Shown here piece by piece: positions 19,688 through 29,302 of a stretch of 64,000 bases of DNA (positions within the stretch are counted from its first letter, which is position 1; every line of letters starts with the position of its first letter). The DNA comes from Deltaproteobacteria bacterium (GTDB taxonomy: Bacteria; Desulfobacterota; Desulfuromonadia; Geobacterales; DSM-12255): assembly GCA_021849045.1 (NCBI GenBank), contig JAJZTK010000001.1:1-64000 (forward strand), in the 5' to 3' direction. A program made the position numbers and the translations under genes. Under the pieces are notes generated by a model, which saw only the letters and a list, made by a program, of their open reading frames with translations, ran no database searches and was not told the DNA's origin.

Positions 19688-20503
19688 CTATTTGTAACTG
19701 TGCAGCCCCGGCATGAGCAGGTTGACGCCGAGGAAGGTGAATAGCATGACAAGAAATCCGACGATGGACAGGATAGCGGCCTTGCGTCCCCGCCAGCCGG
19801 TGGTAAGGCGGCCGTGCAGCAGGGCGGCATAGACGAACCAGGTGATCAGCGACCAGGTTTCTTTTGGATCCCAGCTCCAGTAGGTTCCCCAGGCGGTTTC
19901 CGCCCAGATCGCGCCGGATATGATCGCGATGGTCAGGAGCGGAAAGCCCAAGGTCAGGCAACGATAGTTGATGTCGTCAAGGGTATTGAGTGACGGCAGG
20001 CGCTGGAATAGCCCGCCCAGTTTTTTTCGCTTCAGGAACCGCTCCTGGATCAGGTACATGACCGCGGCGCCAAAGGCCACGGCAAAGCTGGCGTAGCCGA
20101 CAAAAGCCACAACCGTGTGGACTACCAGCCACTTACTCTTCAGTGCCGGATTGAGCGGGGTTATCCCCATGGGGAAGAGGGTTGAGACCAGCAGCAGTAT
20201 CAGCGCCAGGGGGGTGATGAATGAGCCGAGGATGAAGATCTTGAACTTGCGCTCGAAGAAGATGAACACCCCGACCACCGACAGACTGAAGAACGACAAG
20301 GATTCATGCAGGTTGGTGATGGGGGTATGGCCGTCCTGGATATAACGGACAAGGGTAAAGGTGGCATGCAGGACGAAACCGGCGGTGATCAGCCAGCGGG
20401 AGGCGGTACCAGTGGCCGGTTGCGGTTTGACGAGGTAGACCAGGTAACAGACGGTTGCGGCGAAATAGAGCAGAAGCGTGACGTAGAACATCAGGGCATT
20501 CAT
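19688..20503 (-). CDS. ccsB: Cytochrome c biogenesis protein CcsB/HemX-like
   Basis: Polytopic with IWAETAWGTYWSWDPKETWSLITWFVYAALLH WWD-type motif. Confidence 0.85.
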   Translation of the reverse strand: MNALMFYVTLLLYFAATVCYLVYLVKPQPATGTASRWLITAGFVLHATFTLVRYIQDGHTPITNLHESLSFFSLSVVGVFIFFERKFKIFILGSFITPLALILLLVSTLFPMGITPLNPALKSKWLVVHTVVAFVGYASFAVAFGAAVMYLIQERFLKRKKLGGLFQRLPSLNTLDDINYRCLTLGFPLLTIAIISGAIWAETAWGTYWSWDPKETWSLITWFVYAALLHGRLTTGWRGRKAAILSIVGFLVMLFTFLGVNLLMPGLHSYK

Positions 20504-21174
20504 GGGTTATCCTTTTCGGGTACTCCCAGGGTGGCTAGGGTGAAACCGGGCCCGCAGAGCATCGCCAGGAGTTGATCGATCTCGGCATAGGCCCGAATAC
20601 GGAACAGATGCGGCAGATCGGCGTCCGCCAACTCCTTTAAAATCCGCTTATTGTACGCGCCGGCCTTATTGGCCGTCAACAGCTTTTCACGCACCGCGCC
20701 GAGGAGTTGGACCGTCTCCGCATAGGCGTGGTCGAAACGGTCCTCCAACTCCTGACGAATCCTGCCGGCCAGGGCCGGTGCTGCCCCGCCGGTGCCGATG
20801 GCAATGGTGAGATCGCCCCGGGTAACCACTGCCGGCGTGGTGAAATTACCGCGATCCGGCTCCGTACAGACTTCCACCAGAATACCGTCACGGTGGGCTT
20901 CATCGGCGACGGCCCGGTTCACTGCCGGCTGGTCTGTTGCGGCGTAGGCAAGGAACGCTCCGGCCAGGTCCCCCTGCGCATAGGTCCGCGCCAGGTGACG
21001 AACCTCACCGGCATTAGCGAGCTCCTGCAATACCAGCGCCACTTCAGGCGCGATGATAGTCACGCTGGCACCGCTGGCTCTGAGAAGCTGGCACTTGCGG
21101 GTGGCAACCGGCCCACCACCCACGATGACCACCGTCTTCCCCCGCACATCCAGATTGATCGGCAGATAGCGCAT
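20500..21174 (-). CDS. Precorrin-2 dehydrogenase/sirohydrochlorin ferrochelatase
   Basis: MRYLPINLDVRGKTVVIVGGGPVATRKCQLL, CTEPDRGNFTTPAVVTRGDLTIAIGTGG (CysG N-terminal/Met8p family). Confidence 0.9.
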   Translation of the reverse strand: MRYLPINLDVRGKTVVIVGGGPVATRKCQLLRASGASVTIIAPEVALVLQELANAGEVRHLARTYAQGDLAGAFLAYAATDQPAVNRAVADEAHRDGILVEVCTEPDRGNFTTPAVVTRGDLTIAIGTGGAAPALAGRIRQELEDRFDHAYAETVQLLGAVREKLLTANKAGAYNKRILKELADADLPHLFRIRAYAEIDQLLAMLCGPGFTLATLGVPEKDNP

Positions 21175-21304
21175 TGTGGTACGTTATGCCGCTATCCGTG
21201 GCGGCTGTCAAGGGTAGGCACCTTGAGCGCGTTTTGCGCCTTGATTTTTTCACCTGCTTGGCTATAGTTGCAAAATCAACTGCAGAATGAAAAGGAGACA
21301 CAAC

Positions 21305-21634
21305 ATGGCAAGTGAAAAGGTTCACACCTTTACCGACAATACGTTCGACTCCGACGTTCTTAAGGCCGACACCCCGGTACTGGTCGATTTCTGGGCCACC
21401 TGGTGTGCCCCGTGCAAGATGCTCGCCCCGACCATTGACGCCATTGCTGATGAGTTCGACGGCCAGGTGAAGGTCGGAAAGGTAAACGTCGATGAAAACC
21501 CGGGAACTCCTGGCACATATGGCGTTCGCGGGATTCCCACGGTGATCCTCTTCAAGGGGGGCAAGGTAGTCGACCAGATCGTCGGCAACGTTCCCAAGTC
21601 CCAACTGGAAGCGCTGCTCAAGAAGGCCCTCTGA
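21305..21634 (+). CDS. trxA: Thioredoxin
   Basis: VDFWATWCAPCKMLAP; RGIPTVILFKGG; start re-assigned to MASEKVHTF. Confidence 0.93.
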   Translation: MASEKVHTFTDNTFDSDVLKADTPVLVDFWATWCAPCKMLAPTIDAIADEFDGQVKVGKVNVDENPGTPGTYGVRGIPTVILFKGGKVVDQIVGNVPKSQLEALLKKAL

Positions 21635-21639
21635 TTCCG

Positions 21640-22152
21640 ATGGCAAAGCGAACAATGCGCACAACGATGTCGACCTTGCTGGCAGCGGCGCTTCTTTTGG
21701 GAAGTGCCATGCCGGCAGCAGCCATCCTCCAGAAGGGACAGCCTGCACCTCCGCTGGAAGGAACTGCCATGTCTGGAGAGCGGTTGTCACTGGCCACCTA
21801 TCGTGGCCAGGTGCTCATTGTGGATTTTTTCGCCACTTGGTGCGGCCCCTGCAAGGAAGTGATCCCGCACCTTGTGTCTCTCAAGGAGAAATACGGTAGG
21901 AAGGGTGCCCAGATCCTGGGGCTGGCGGTCGACGATACACCGAAGGCGTTACGGGAATTCATTAGTGCAAAGCGGATCAATTACCCGGTCGCCCAGTCCA
22001 ATGAAGATCTGGAGACCGAATACGGTATCCGTTCCCTGCCGACACTCTTTGTCATCAACAAAAAGGGGGTCGTTGTCGGCCGGTTTCAGGGGATATCCGA
22101 TCAGACTTTGCGGCAGGTGGATGAGCTGATCAGGAAGTCGCTGGCAGAATAG
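21640..22152 (+). CDS. TlpA/ResA-like exported thioredoxin-fold protein
   Basis: Signal peptide; VDFFATWCGPCKEVIPHL; YGIRSLPTLFVINKKG. Confidence 0.88.
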   Translation: MAKRTMRTTMSTLLAAALLLGSAMPAAAILQKGQPAPPLEGTAMSGERLSLATYRGQVLIVDFFATWCGPCKEVIPHLVSLKEKYGRKGAQILGLAVDDTPKALREFISAKRINYPVAQSNEDLETEYGIRSLPTLFVINKKGVVVGRFQGISDQTLRQVDELIRKSLAE

Positions 22153-22303
22153 CCGTACAGCGAGAGACGAAACGACGAGCCGGCGGGCTTGCTGTTTGTA
22201 TGCACAAAAAAGGGGAGGCGCTGCAAGGTGGAGTAGGTTCAAGACCTTTGTTGAACGGCTTCCCTTTTCGGCCCCTTTGGGACTTCTGTATTGAAAGGAA
22301 TGA

Positions 22304-22660
22304 TCAGCGTCTGTTGTGGACCCTGACCCGCACAACTGTCAGCCGTTGCATTAGAATCGCTTCGGTGGTTGCCAGGCAGCAGGAGACGGCGGCATAGGCT
22401 GCCACAGCGCTGGCGAAACGTGCACACGGCGCAAGCACAGACAAAAAGCCGATGCCGGTACACAGGGCAACCGAGATCACTGCGCCGGTCAGATGGCGCA
22501 TCTGCCAACGGTTCAGGGCTGCCCTAATCCGGTCCAGATCGGTCAAAGCCCCATCATGATCAGCCGCTTCGATCCGCAGCCAGTCGCTGTGCATACGCAT
22601 CGCCATGAAGCAGGCCATGGCTGCGGTCAATGTGAGTATGACGGCAGTGTATTGATTCAT
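22304..22660 (-). CDS. Hypothetical small membrane protein
   Basis: ORF with two or three hydrophobic segments; no recognised family. Confidence 0.45.
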   Translation of the reverse strand: MNQYTAVILTLTAAMACFMAMRMHSDWLRIEAADHDGALTDLDRIRAALNRWQMRHLTGAVISVALCTGIGFLSVLAPCARFASAVAAYAAVSCCLATTEAILMQRLTVVRVRVHNRR

Positions 22661-22830
22661 GGTACACCTCCCGACCAGTTGAGCAGTTCCTTCCCATGTC
22701 TTTCTAAATCAATGCCAGAACAAGACCAATCATTTGGCTCGTTATTTCAGACGCTTACGGGAGTATACGCATCAAGCTACGGCCGTGATCGGGAGATTTA
22801 TGTGCAATGGTTGAACAGTAATGCTGCCGT

Positions 22831-23097
22831 TCAGGCGGTTGCCAGTTCCCGCACCACTTCGCCGAGCAGACGGCGGATGGTCCGTTCGTCCACACAGTTA
22901 AACAGCATGCTGCCAGTGCCGAACACCACCTCCACATAGTCGCGCCAGCTCCGTACCGTTACCGGCACTTCACTGATGCCGTTCCCCAGCAGTCCGGTAA
23001 AGCGTTGTTCCATGCCGCCTTGCCGCCGACGGGACTTCTGGCGATGCAACTCGCAATATACTGCCTGGTCGTATTCATCGTTGGTCAGATAGATCAT
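22831..23097 (-). CDS. Hypothetical protein (MIYLTNDEYDQAVYCEL...)
   Basis: ORF with GGAGG-like RBS upstream of MIYLTNDE; no recognised family. Confidence 0.5.
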   Translation of the reverse strand: MIYLTNDEYDQAVYCELHRQKSRRRQGGMEQRFTGLLGNGISEVPVTVRSWRDYVEVVFGTGSMLFNCVDERTIRRLLGEVVRELATA

Positions 23098-23298
23098 GGC
23101 GCCCCTCCTGGTTTTTTTACCATAAGAGCACATGCATGAGACATAATACGTCACAAACATTTGTGGTGTTGATAGCGAGCGGATGGGCACCTTGACAGCT
23201 CTGTTGCCGGCGTGTAGGTTTGCTTCGACCGAATAGATTGTTTACAGCGCTGAGGCCTTCCGGTTCGGGCGGGTAACGGCGTGGGCAGGGGAGAGTTA

Positions 23299-23838
23299 AT
23301 GGCGGACCAGACGCTGCTGCAGAGACTGTTTCAGGTAAAAGGGGGGAGGGATTTCCGCTGGATAGATCCGGCCGAGACTGTGGTCGGCCAATGGGTACGG
23401 ATGAAATGCATGTACGGCTGCAGCGACTACGGCCGCAATGCGTCCTGCCCGCCGAACACTCCATCGGTGGCCGAATGCAGGGATTTCTTCCTGGAATACC
23501 GGCTGGGGGTCATTTTCCGGTTCAGCAAACGGTTCGACGATCCCGAAGAGCGCCACGCCTGGTCACGGGGGGTCAACATGAAGCTGGTGGAACTGGAGCG
23601 GGAAGTCTTCCTTGCCGGATACCAGAAGGCGTTCCTGCTCTTCATGGACAACTGCCAGCTCTGCCGGGAGTGCGCCCGAACCCGCACGGCATGCCACAAC
23701 CGCAACCTGTCGCGCCCCACCCCGGAGGGGATGGGGGTTGATGTCTTTGCCACGGTAGCCAAATTCGGCTACCCCATCGAGGTGCTGGCCGGCTACGAAG
23801 AAGAGATGAACCGCTACGCCTTCCTGCTGATCGAATAA
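23299..23838 (+). CDS. DUF2284 predicted metal-binding protein
   Basis: CMYGCSDYGRNASCPPNTPSVAECR and CQLCRECARTRTACHN Cys pattern. Confidence 0.8.
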   Translation: MADQTLLQRLFQVKGGRDFRWIDPAETVVGQWVRMKCMYGCSDYGRNASCPPNTPSVAECRDFFLEYRLGVIFRFSKRFDDPEERHAWSRGVNMKLVELEREVFLAGYQKAFLLFMDNCQLCRECARTRTACHNRNLSRPTPEGMGVDVFATVAKFGYPIEVLAGYEEEMNRYAFLLIE

Positions 23839-23847
23839 CTCACTCAA

Positions 23848-24008
23848 AAGGTAAGCCATGGAGGCTCGGTGGAGCGCAGCACCAGCGATTCCCGCGGCCA
23901 GTTGGCGACAAGCCTGATCTGCTGTGTGAGGTCGGCCTCAGACATTGCACGTTCGTCTGGTGTCAAATCGCTGGGGGTGCGCGGAAACGGGCCTCCATGG
24001 CTTACCTT
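23848..24008. repeat. 161-bp element bounded by perfect 18-bp inverted repeats
   Basis: aaggtaagccatggaggc (23848-23865) and gcctccatggcttacctt (23991-24008); inner IR ccagcgatt/aatcgctgg (23882-23890/23966-23974). Confidence 0.85.
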
Positions 24009-24009
24009 C

Positions 24010-25506
24010 TCACCCTCGTTTCGCCCCCAACCCGCGCAGATACTCGATCAAGAGCCGCACGCCAACGCCGGTGGCCCCTTTCGGCAAATAGTGGCGCCCC
24101 TTTTCCTCCCAGGCGGTGCCGGCGATGTCCAGATGGACCCATTTCGCTTTTCCGCTGAACTGCTTGAGGAACCAGGCGGCCGTGATGGTGCCGGCATGGG
24201 GGCCGCCGGCGTTCTTCAGATCGGCGACATCACTCTTCATCGCCTCGCCGTACTCTTCCCACAGCGGCAGTTCCCAGACCCGTTCACCGGTTGCCTCGCC
24301 GGCCCTTGTGATCGCTCTCGTCAATCCTTCATCCGTCCCCAGCATTCCGGTTGCCTGGTCACCCAGCGCCACCAGGCAGGCGCCGGTCAGGGTTGCCAGG
24401 TCGATGAGCGCTGCTGGCTTGTACCGCTGGGCGTAGTGAAGGGCATCACAGAGGATCATCCGTCCCTCCGCATCGGTGTTGTTGATCTCAACGGTCTTGC
24501 CGGCCAGGGTGGTGACGATGTCCCCCGGCTTGTACGAACCGCCGTCCGGCATGTTTTCGGCCAGCGGCACGAGACCCACGACGTTGACCGGCAGACCCAG
24601 TTCCGCTGCCGCCCTGATTGTGCCGAGGACCGCCGCGGCGCCGGCCATGTCGTCCTTCATCCGCTCCATCCCCTCCCTCGGTTTCAGGGAGATGCCGCCC
24701 GAGTCAAAGGTGACCCCTTTGCCTACCAGGACTACCGGCCGCTGGCCCGGACCGCCGCCCTGATATTCCAGCACCACGAACCGGGGCGCGTGTTGCGACC
24801 CCTTGCCGACCGCCAGCAGCCCCCCCATGCCCAGCTCCTCCAGCTCGGCCCGCTCCAGCACGACGCAGCTGACCCGGTCGAGGCTTGCCAGCTCCAACGC
24901 CTTGGCAGCTATATACGCCGGGGTTGCCTCATTGCCGGGGAGCGAGACCAGGTCCCTCGCCAGCAACACGCCACGGCAGAGGATTTCCGCATCGGCCATG
25001 GCACCCTTTGCCGCCTGGGACTTCTTCTTGTCCCGCATCAGGAGCGTCACCCCGGCCAACGGCTTGGGCTCGTCCTTGCCGGTCTTGTAGCGGGTGAACG
25101 CGTAGCCGCCGAGAACCATGCCGGTGGTCGTGGCGGCAACGGCCTCATCCGGGACCAGGCCGGCCAGGTGCAAGAGAGAGCTGGCCGTGGTCAGGCGCGC
25201 ACCCCGCAGCGCCTGTGCTGCCGAGCCGGCAGACTGGCGGAGCCTCTCGGCAGTCAGCTCCCCGGCCTTGCCCAGACCAACCAGAAGCAGCCGTTCAGCT
25301 GGCAGCCGGCCGCAGGTATGGACGATCTTGGTCTTGTTGAGGCCGCCGGTGAACTCCTTCTGGGCATAGAGCGCCTTGATGGCACCGTGAAGCGCCTTGT
25401 CCAGTTCCGCCAGCAGAGGCGATTTCGTCATCTCCTCAAAACAGCCGATAATAAGGGCAGGGCAGGGGTGGGTGGTCGGGTCGGCAACAACGGCTAAAAA
25501 TTTCAT
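24010..25506 (-). CDS. pepA: Leucyl aminopeptidase (M17)
   Basis: VGKGVTFDSGGISLKPREGMERMKDDMAGAAAV, NTDAEGRMILCDALHYA; start re-assigned to MKFLAVVADP. Confidence 0.93.
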   Translation of the reverse strand: MKFLAVVADPTTHPCPALIIGCFEEMTKSPLLAELDKALHGAIKALYAQKEFTGGLNKTKIVHTCGRLPAERLLLVGLGKAGELTAERLRQSAGSAAQALRGARLTTASSLLHLAGLVPDEAVAATTTGMVLGGYAFTRYKTGKDEPKPLAGVTLLMRDKKKSQAAKGAMADAEILCRGVLLARDLVSLPGNEATPAYIAAKALELASLDRVSCVVLERAELEELGMGGLLAVGKGSQHAPRFVVLEYQGGGPGQRPVVLVGKGVTFDSGGISLKPREGMERMKDDMAGAAAVLGTIRAAAELGLPVNVVGLVPLAENMPDGGSYKPGDIVTTLAGKTVEINNTDAEGRMILCDALHYAQRYKPAALIDLATLTGACLVALGDQATGMLGTDEGLTRAITRAGEATGERVWELPLWEEYGEAMKSDVADLKNAGGPHAGTITAAWFLKQFSGKAKWVHLDIAGTAWEEKGRHYLPKGATGVGVRLLIEYLRGLGAKRG

Positions 25507-25575
25507 GAAATCCCTCCTGTTCGCAGTTCGCGAATTATTGTAGCCGGATTCCCCGGCGGTGCAAGGAGTGGCAAC

Positions 25576-25613
25576 GCAAAAGGCCTCCACCGGTGCCGGG
25601 GGAGGCCTTTTGC
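25576..25613 (-). terminator. Rho-independent terminator downstream of htrA-like gene
   Basis: gcaaaaggcctccaccggtgccgggggaggccttttgc. Confidence 0.75.
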
Positions 25614-25634
25614 GCAGTATGCGCCGGATAGGCG

Positions 25635-27029
25635 CTAATCGACCTTGAAGGCGATGTAGAGCGACGAATTGCCCCGCTTCACCAGGAAGCGGACGGCCGC
25701 GCCTTTCTTCCGGGCCGCAACGGCCTTTTCATAGTCGCCGACCGTGGCGATCTTTTTGCCATTGATCTCCTTTATCACGTCGCCACGGGCGATCCCCGCT
25801 TCCTGTGCTACGCTGTCGGCGTTGAGGTCGGTCACCACCACCCCGCTGGTCTCCTTGCTGCGGAACCGGGCGGCCAGCTCCTTGGTCAGCGCCTGGACCG
25901 TGAGCCCCAGCTTGTCCGTGGCACTGCCCACCTGTTCCCCGTCCTCGCCGTCCTTCAGTTTTTCTATCGTGACCGCAAGCTCTTCCGGTTTGCCATCCCT
26001 TAGCAGCTTGACCGCAACCTTCTTGCCGACCGTGGTGGCGGCCACCAGGCGCGGCAGCTCATTCATCTCGTTGATCTGCTTGCCGTCGAATTCGGTGATG
26101 ATATCCCCGGCCTTGATGCCGGCCTTTTCCGCCGGGCTCTCCGGCAGCACATCGGCCACCAGCGCCCCCTTTTCGGCGGAAAGCCCGAACGACTGCGCAA
26201 GATCCGCTGTTACCGGCTGGATGGAGACGCCGAGCCACCCCCGTGTCACCTTCCCCTTGTCCCGCAGCTGGGGGATGATCGACTTGGCCATGTTCACCGG
26301 AATGGCAAAGCCGATCCCCTGGCCCCCGGCAACGATGGCCGTGTTGATGCCGATCACCTCGCCCATGGCGTTAAACAGGGGGCCACCCGAGTTGCCGGGG
26401 TTGATGGAGGCGTCGGTCTGGATGAAGTCGTCGTAGGGACCGCTCCCGATGACCCGCCCCTTGGCGCTGACGATCCCGGCGGTCACCGTCTCGGCCAGGC
26501 CGAACGGGTTGCCGATGGCCATGACCCACTCACCCACTTGGATGGCATCGCTGTCGCCGAGCTTGGCAGCAGGCAGGTCACCCTTGGCATCGATCTTCAA
26601 GAGGGCCAGGTCCAGCTTCTCGTCCAGTCCCTTTATCTCGGCCTTGAATTCGCGGTTGTCGTCCAGTTTGACCTTGATTTCGTCGGCCCCGTTCACCACA
26701 TGGCTGTTGGTGATGATGTATCCCCCCTCGATCAGGAACCCCGAGCCGAGGCTGCGCTGCTTGTAGGCCTGGGGCTGCTGCCCCTCGAAGAACCGCTCGA
26801 AGAAGTCCTGGAACGGGTCGTTGCCGAACTGGTTTTGCGGAGGTTGAAGCCGTCGCTGTGGTTTGATGGTCTTGGCAGTGCCGATATTGACCACGGTCGG
26901 CTTCAGTTTTTTGGCCAGCTCTACGAAATCGGGAGGGCCGGCCTTGGCGAAACTCTCTTCGCCCACGACCAGGCATCCCAGGAGGAGCGCGAGAGACAAG
27001 GACAGAAGACGGACCACGAACTGAGACAT
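25635..27029 (-). CDS. degP: DegP/HtrA-like periplasmic serine endoprotease with two PDZ domains
   Basis: TNSHVVNGADEI, LALLKID, DASINPGNSGGPLFN, two PDZ repeats. Confidence 0.92.
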   Translation of the reverse strand: MSQFVVRLLSLSLALLLGCLVVGEESFAKAGPPDFVELAKKLKPTVVNIGTAKTIKPQRRLQPPQNQFGNDPFQDFFERFFEGQQPQAYKQRSLGSGFLIEGGYIITNSHVVNGADEIKVKLDDNREFKAEIKGLDEKLDLALLKIDAKGDLPAAKLGDSDAIQVGEWVMAIGNPFGLAETVTAGIVSAKGRVIGSGPYDDFIQTDASINPGNSGGPLFNAMGEVIGINTAIVAGGQGIGFAIPVNMAKSIIPQLRDKGKVTRGWLGVSIQPVTADLAQSFGLSAEKGALVADVLPESPAEKAGIKAGDIITEFDGKQINEMNELPRLVAATTVGKKVAVKLLRDGKPEELAVTIEKLKDGEDGEQVGSATDKLGLTVQALTKELAARFRSKETSGVVVTDLNADSVAQEAGIARGDVIKEINGKKIATVGDYEKAVAARKKGAAVRFLVKRGNSSLYIAFKVD

Positions 27030-27161
27030 GCTAAACCTCCTTGGTGGTGAATTCCTTGAATGTAATTATTCGGTTGGGCTATGTCAACCTTGTCAGCAGA
27101 TTGTCAGGCAGTTGAGGGCAAATCGGATGCCCAGAATGTTAAATACTTTCTCCGCAGCACA

Positions 27162-27658
27162 CTATTGCTCTTCATCACGTTTCAGTTTCCGGGGTAGAAA
27201 GTTTTCTTTGCTGACCGCGCTTCGTCCCAACTCCTTCTCGGTTTCCCTGCGGGCCGTGCCGGCGACGCTGCCGCCCCGCTTGGCCACTTTTTTGTTCTTC
27301 TCGACTGTATCCGCTCATGGCCCACCTTTGCCAGCCAGCGCTTGAACGGCTCAGCTTTGGGGGATGGGATGGACTGGATGATGCGGAACAAGCCTTCGGT
27401 GTTCGAGCAGTTCGTTTTGCGTCTCTTTCCGTCGGGTGCAAGCAGTTCAAGTGGGGTACAAATTGTACCCCAGTAGGAATCAAGCTCAGGGTCACGCCGC
27501 CGCATCCGCTTTATGTATTGACGAACGTCAATACTGTCCGTCAGCGCTTCAACAACATCGGCAACCGAGAACCACCACTCTTCTTCGTGGATGGTTTTTC
27601 TGATCTGCTTTCCTTCAAAAACAGCCAGTTTTATTATTTCTGTTGCGGTCATATTCAA
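27162..27658 (-). pseudogene. BRO-N / DinD-like protein, internally deleted and frameshifted
   Basis: N-terminal frame ...EGLFRIIQSIPSPKAEPFKRWLAKVGHERIQ; the next frame continues VEKNKKVAKRGGSVAGTARRETEKELGRSAVSKENFLPRKLKRDEEQ*. Confidence 0.75.
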
Positions 27659-27742
27659 ATTTTCCCTTCCCTGGAAGCCTGATACATAAAGCGGTCGATT
27701 ACGACCGCTAATAAATCAGTACATTTCAGTTGACTAAAATAA

Positions 27743-29302
27743 TTACGGCCCCTCTACCGTCAGTTCGGCAACCACCGCTTCCATGAGGTTACTGGCGGCA
27801 GCGCGGGATGCCGCGAGCTGCGTTTCCAACTGGTCCACCAGGGCCATCAGTTCATCGACCTTGGCGACGATCCGACGTTGTTCGGCGAGGGGGGGAAGGG
27901 GAATGGGCAGGCTACACATCACGTCCCGGCCAACATTCTTCATCGAGCTACTTGTACCGGAGGCGTTACGGACGTAATAGTCGCGAGAAGAATCCGATGA
28001 GTTGGCAAGGTTGATGAAGGCCTTCTCGATCTCATCGGGGAAAGTGAACCGGACTATCTTGTCACTCATCATCAGACGCGGGGGCGTTTGATCGACGACA
28101 ACACTTCGAGCTACGAGTTCTTCGGTGTTAGCACGCGAGAGGAGGAAGTCTCCGGCCTGAACTTCACAGTCCGGGCGAGCACGCATTCCAGGGGGAAGAG
28201 CCTTGTTTTCTTCGGCCTTGAAGACGCCCCACGACACAGCGCTAACCTTTAATACACCCCATTCCGTTCCCGAGCGGCCTTCTGGGAAGCATTGCGGACT
28301 CCATCCTGAGTCGCTTTTAAGAGAAACATTCCCGAGCCGAACCCAAGACCACGATTCCGGGATTTCGTAGGGAACCTCACCAGAATCAACGGGACGATAC
28401 CCCTTCAGTTTCGCTGCGCGCCGCTTATCAGAGATGCGGTCGATCAATTCTTCTGCTGGTTCATCATTCACATCCTGATGAACGAGTTTCCCTTGAACGG
28501 CCAAGCTTAATATAGTCTTGCGGATGTCGGCAGGCGCGATGGCATAAGCCGGATGAAAGAGGAGGTTCAGGTTCGCCGGGGTGGGCGCGTCGGCAAAGCG
28601 AGCGAGAGAGGCGCGGGCAAGGGCGGCGTGTCGGGCGTCGCGATCCTGCTGCTGCGCCTCCAGCCGATCACACAACGCCATCAACTTGTCCACCTTCGTC
28701 ACAATCCGCTTCTGCCCGGCAAGAGGGGGAAGAGGAATGATGAACTGTTCGATCATTCCCTTCGTCAGTGCCTGTCTTGTGGCTCCGACCTGAACATCAT
28801 TAATCATCTGTTGCACCGCCGGACTGGCTAAAAACATGGCCAGAAATCGTGGCAGCAATTCGGCGGTTGGTCGAATTATAGTCACATGCTGATTCACTCT
28901 CGCTCCTGCCATTTCAGGAGGAGCTGTTGTCACACGTCCGATTGACGCCCCAGTAATGTTCAACAATACATCATCGGGCTGTACGACTACATTGGCAAGC
29001 TTGTCCGCTTGCTCTTCGCTCAAAAAAACTATTCCGGTTCGGTCAAAACCGCGAAAATGAACATTCATCGAACGAATAAGCGGTATACCTTCACTGAAGT
29101 AAGATTCGCGCCCACCAGCCGGGGTCGCACCGCTGCCAATTTTTGTTGCGAGCGACTTCAATGGCTTCTTCTGACAAACTTGCGCAGTCGCTACCAAACG
29201 TCCCGTGACTGCAAGATGCAGCACCAACTCCCGCATCTTCGCCACTGCATTGGGCGCGTCGGCAAATTGATCGAACTTCTCAAAGAAGGTCGCCAATTCC
29301 AT
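27743..29302 (-). CDS. hsdS: Type I restriction-modification specificity subunit
   Basis: Two TRDs with repeated IPLPPLA.Q.RIV.KVD.LMAL motifs. Confidence 0.92.
   Translation of the reverse strand: MELATFFEKFDQFADAPNAVAKMRELVLHLAVTGRLVATAQVCQKKPLKSLATKIGSGATPAGGRESYFSEGIPLIRSMNVHFRGFDRTGIVFLSEEQADKLANVVVQPDDVLLNITGASIGRVTTAPPEMAGARVNQHVTIIRPTAELLPRFLAMFLASPAVQQMINDVQVGATRQALTKGMIEQFIIPLPPLAGQKRIVTKVDKLMALCDRLEAQQQDRDARHAALARASLARFADAPTPANLNLLFHPAYAIAPADIRKTILSLAVQGKLVHQDVNDEPAEELIDRISDKRRAAKLKGYRPVDSGEVPYEIPESWSWVRLGNVSLKSDSGWSPQCFPEGRSGTEWGVLKVSAVSWGVFKAEENKALPPGMRARPDCEVQAGDFLLSRANTEELVARSVVVDQTPPRLMMSDKIVRFTFPDEIEKAFINLANSSDSSRDYYVRNASGTSSSMKNVGRDVMCSLPIPLPPLAEQRRIVAKVDELMALVDQLETQLAASRAAASNLMEAVVAELTVEGP

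Noticed and set aside
18251-19744. 497-aa plus-strand ORF
   Set aside because: Antisense shadow of hemA (and the hemC start); no recognisable domain
23869-25497. 542-aa plus-strand ORF
   Set aside because: Antisense to pepA with its strong M17 motifs; composition typical of the complementary strand of a GC-rich gene
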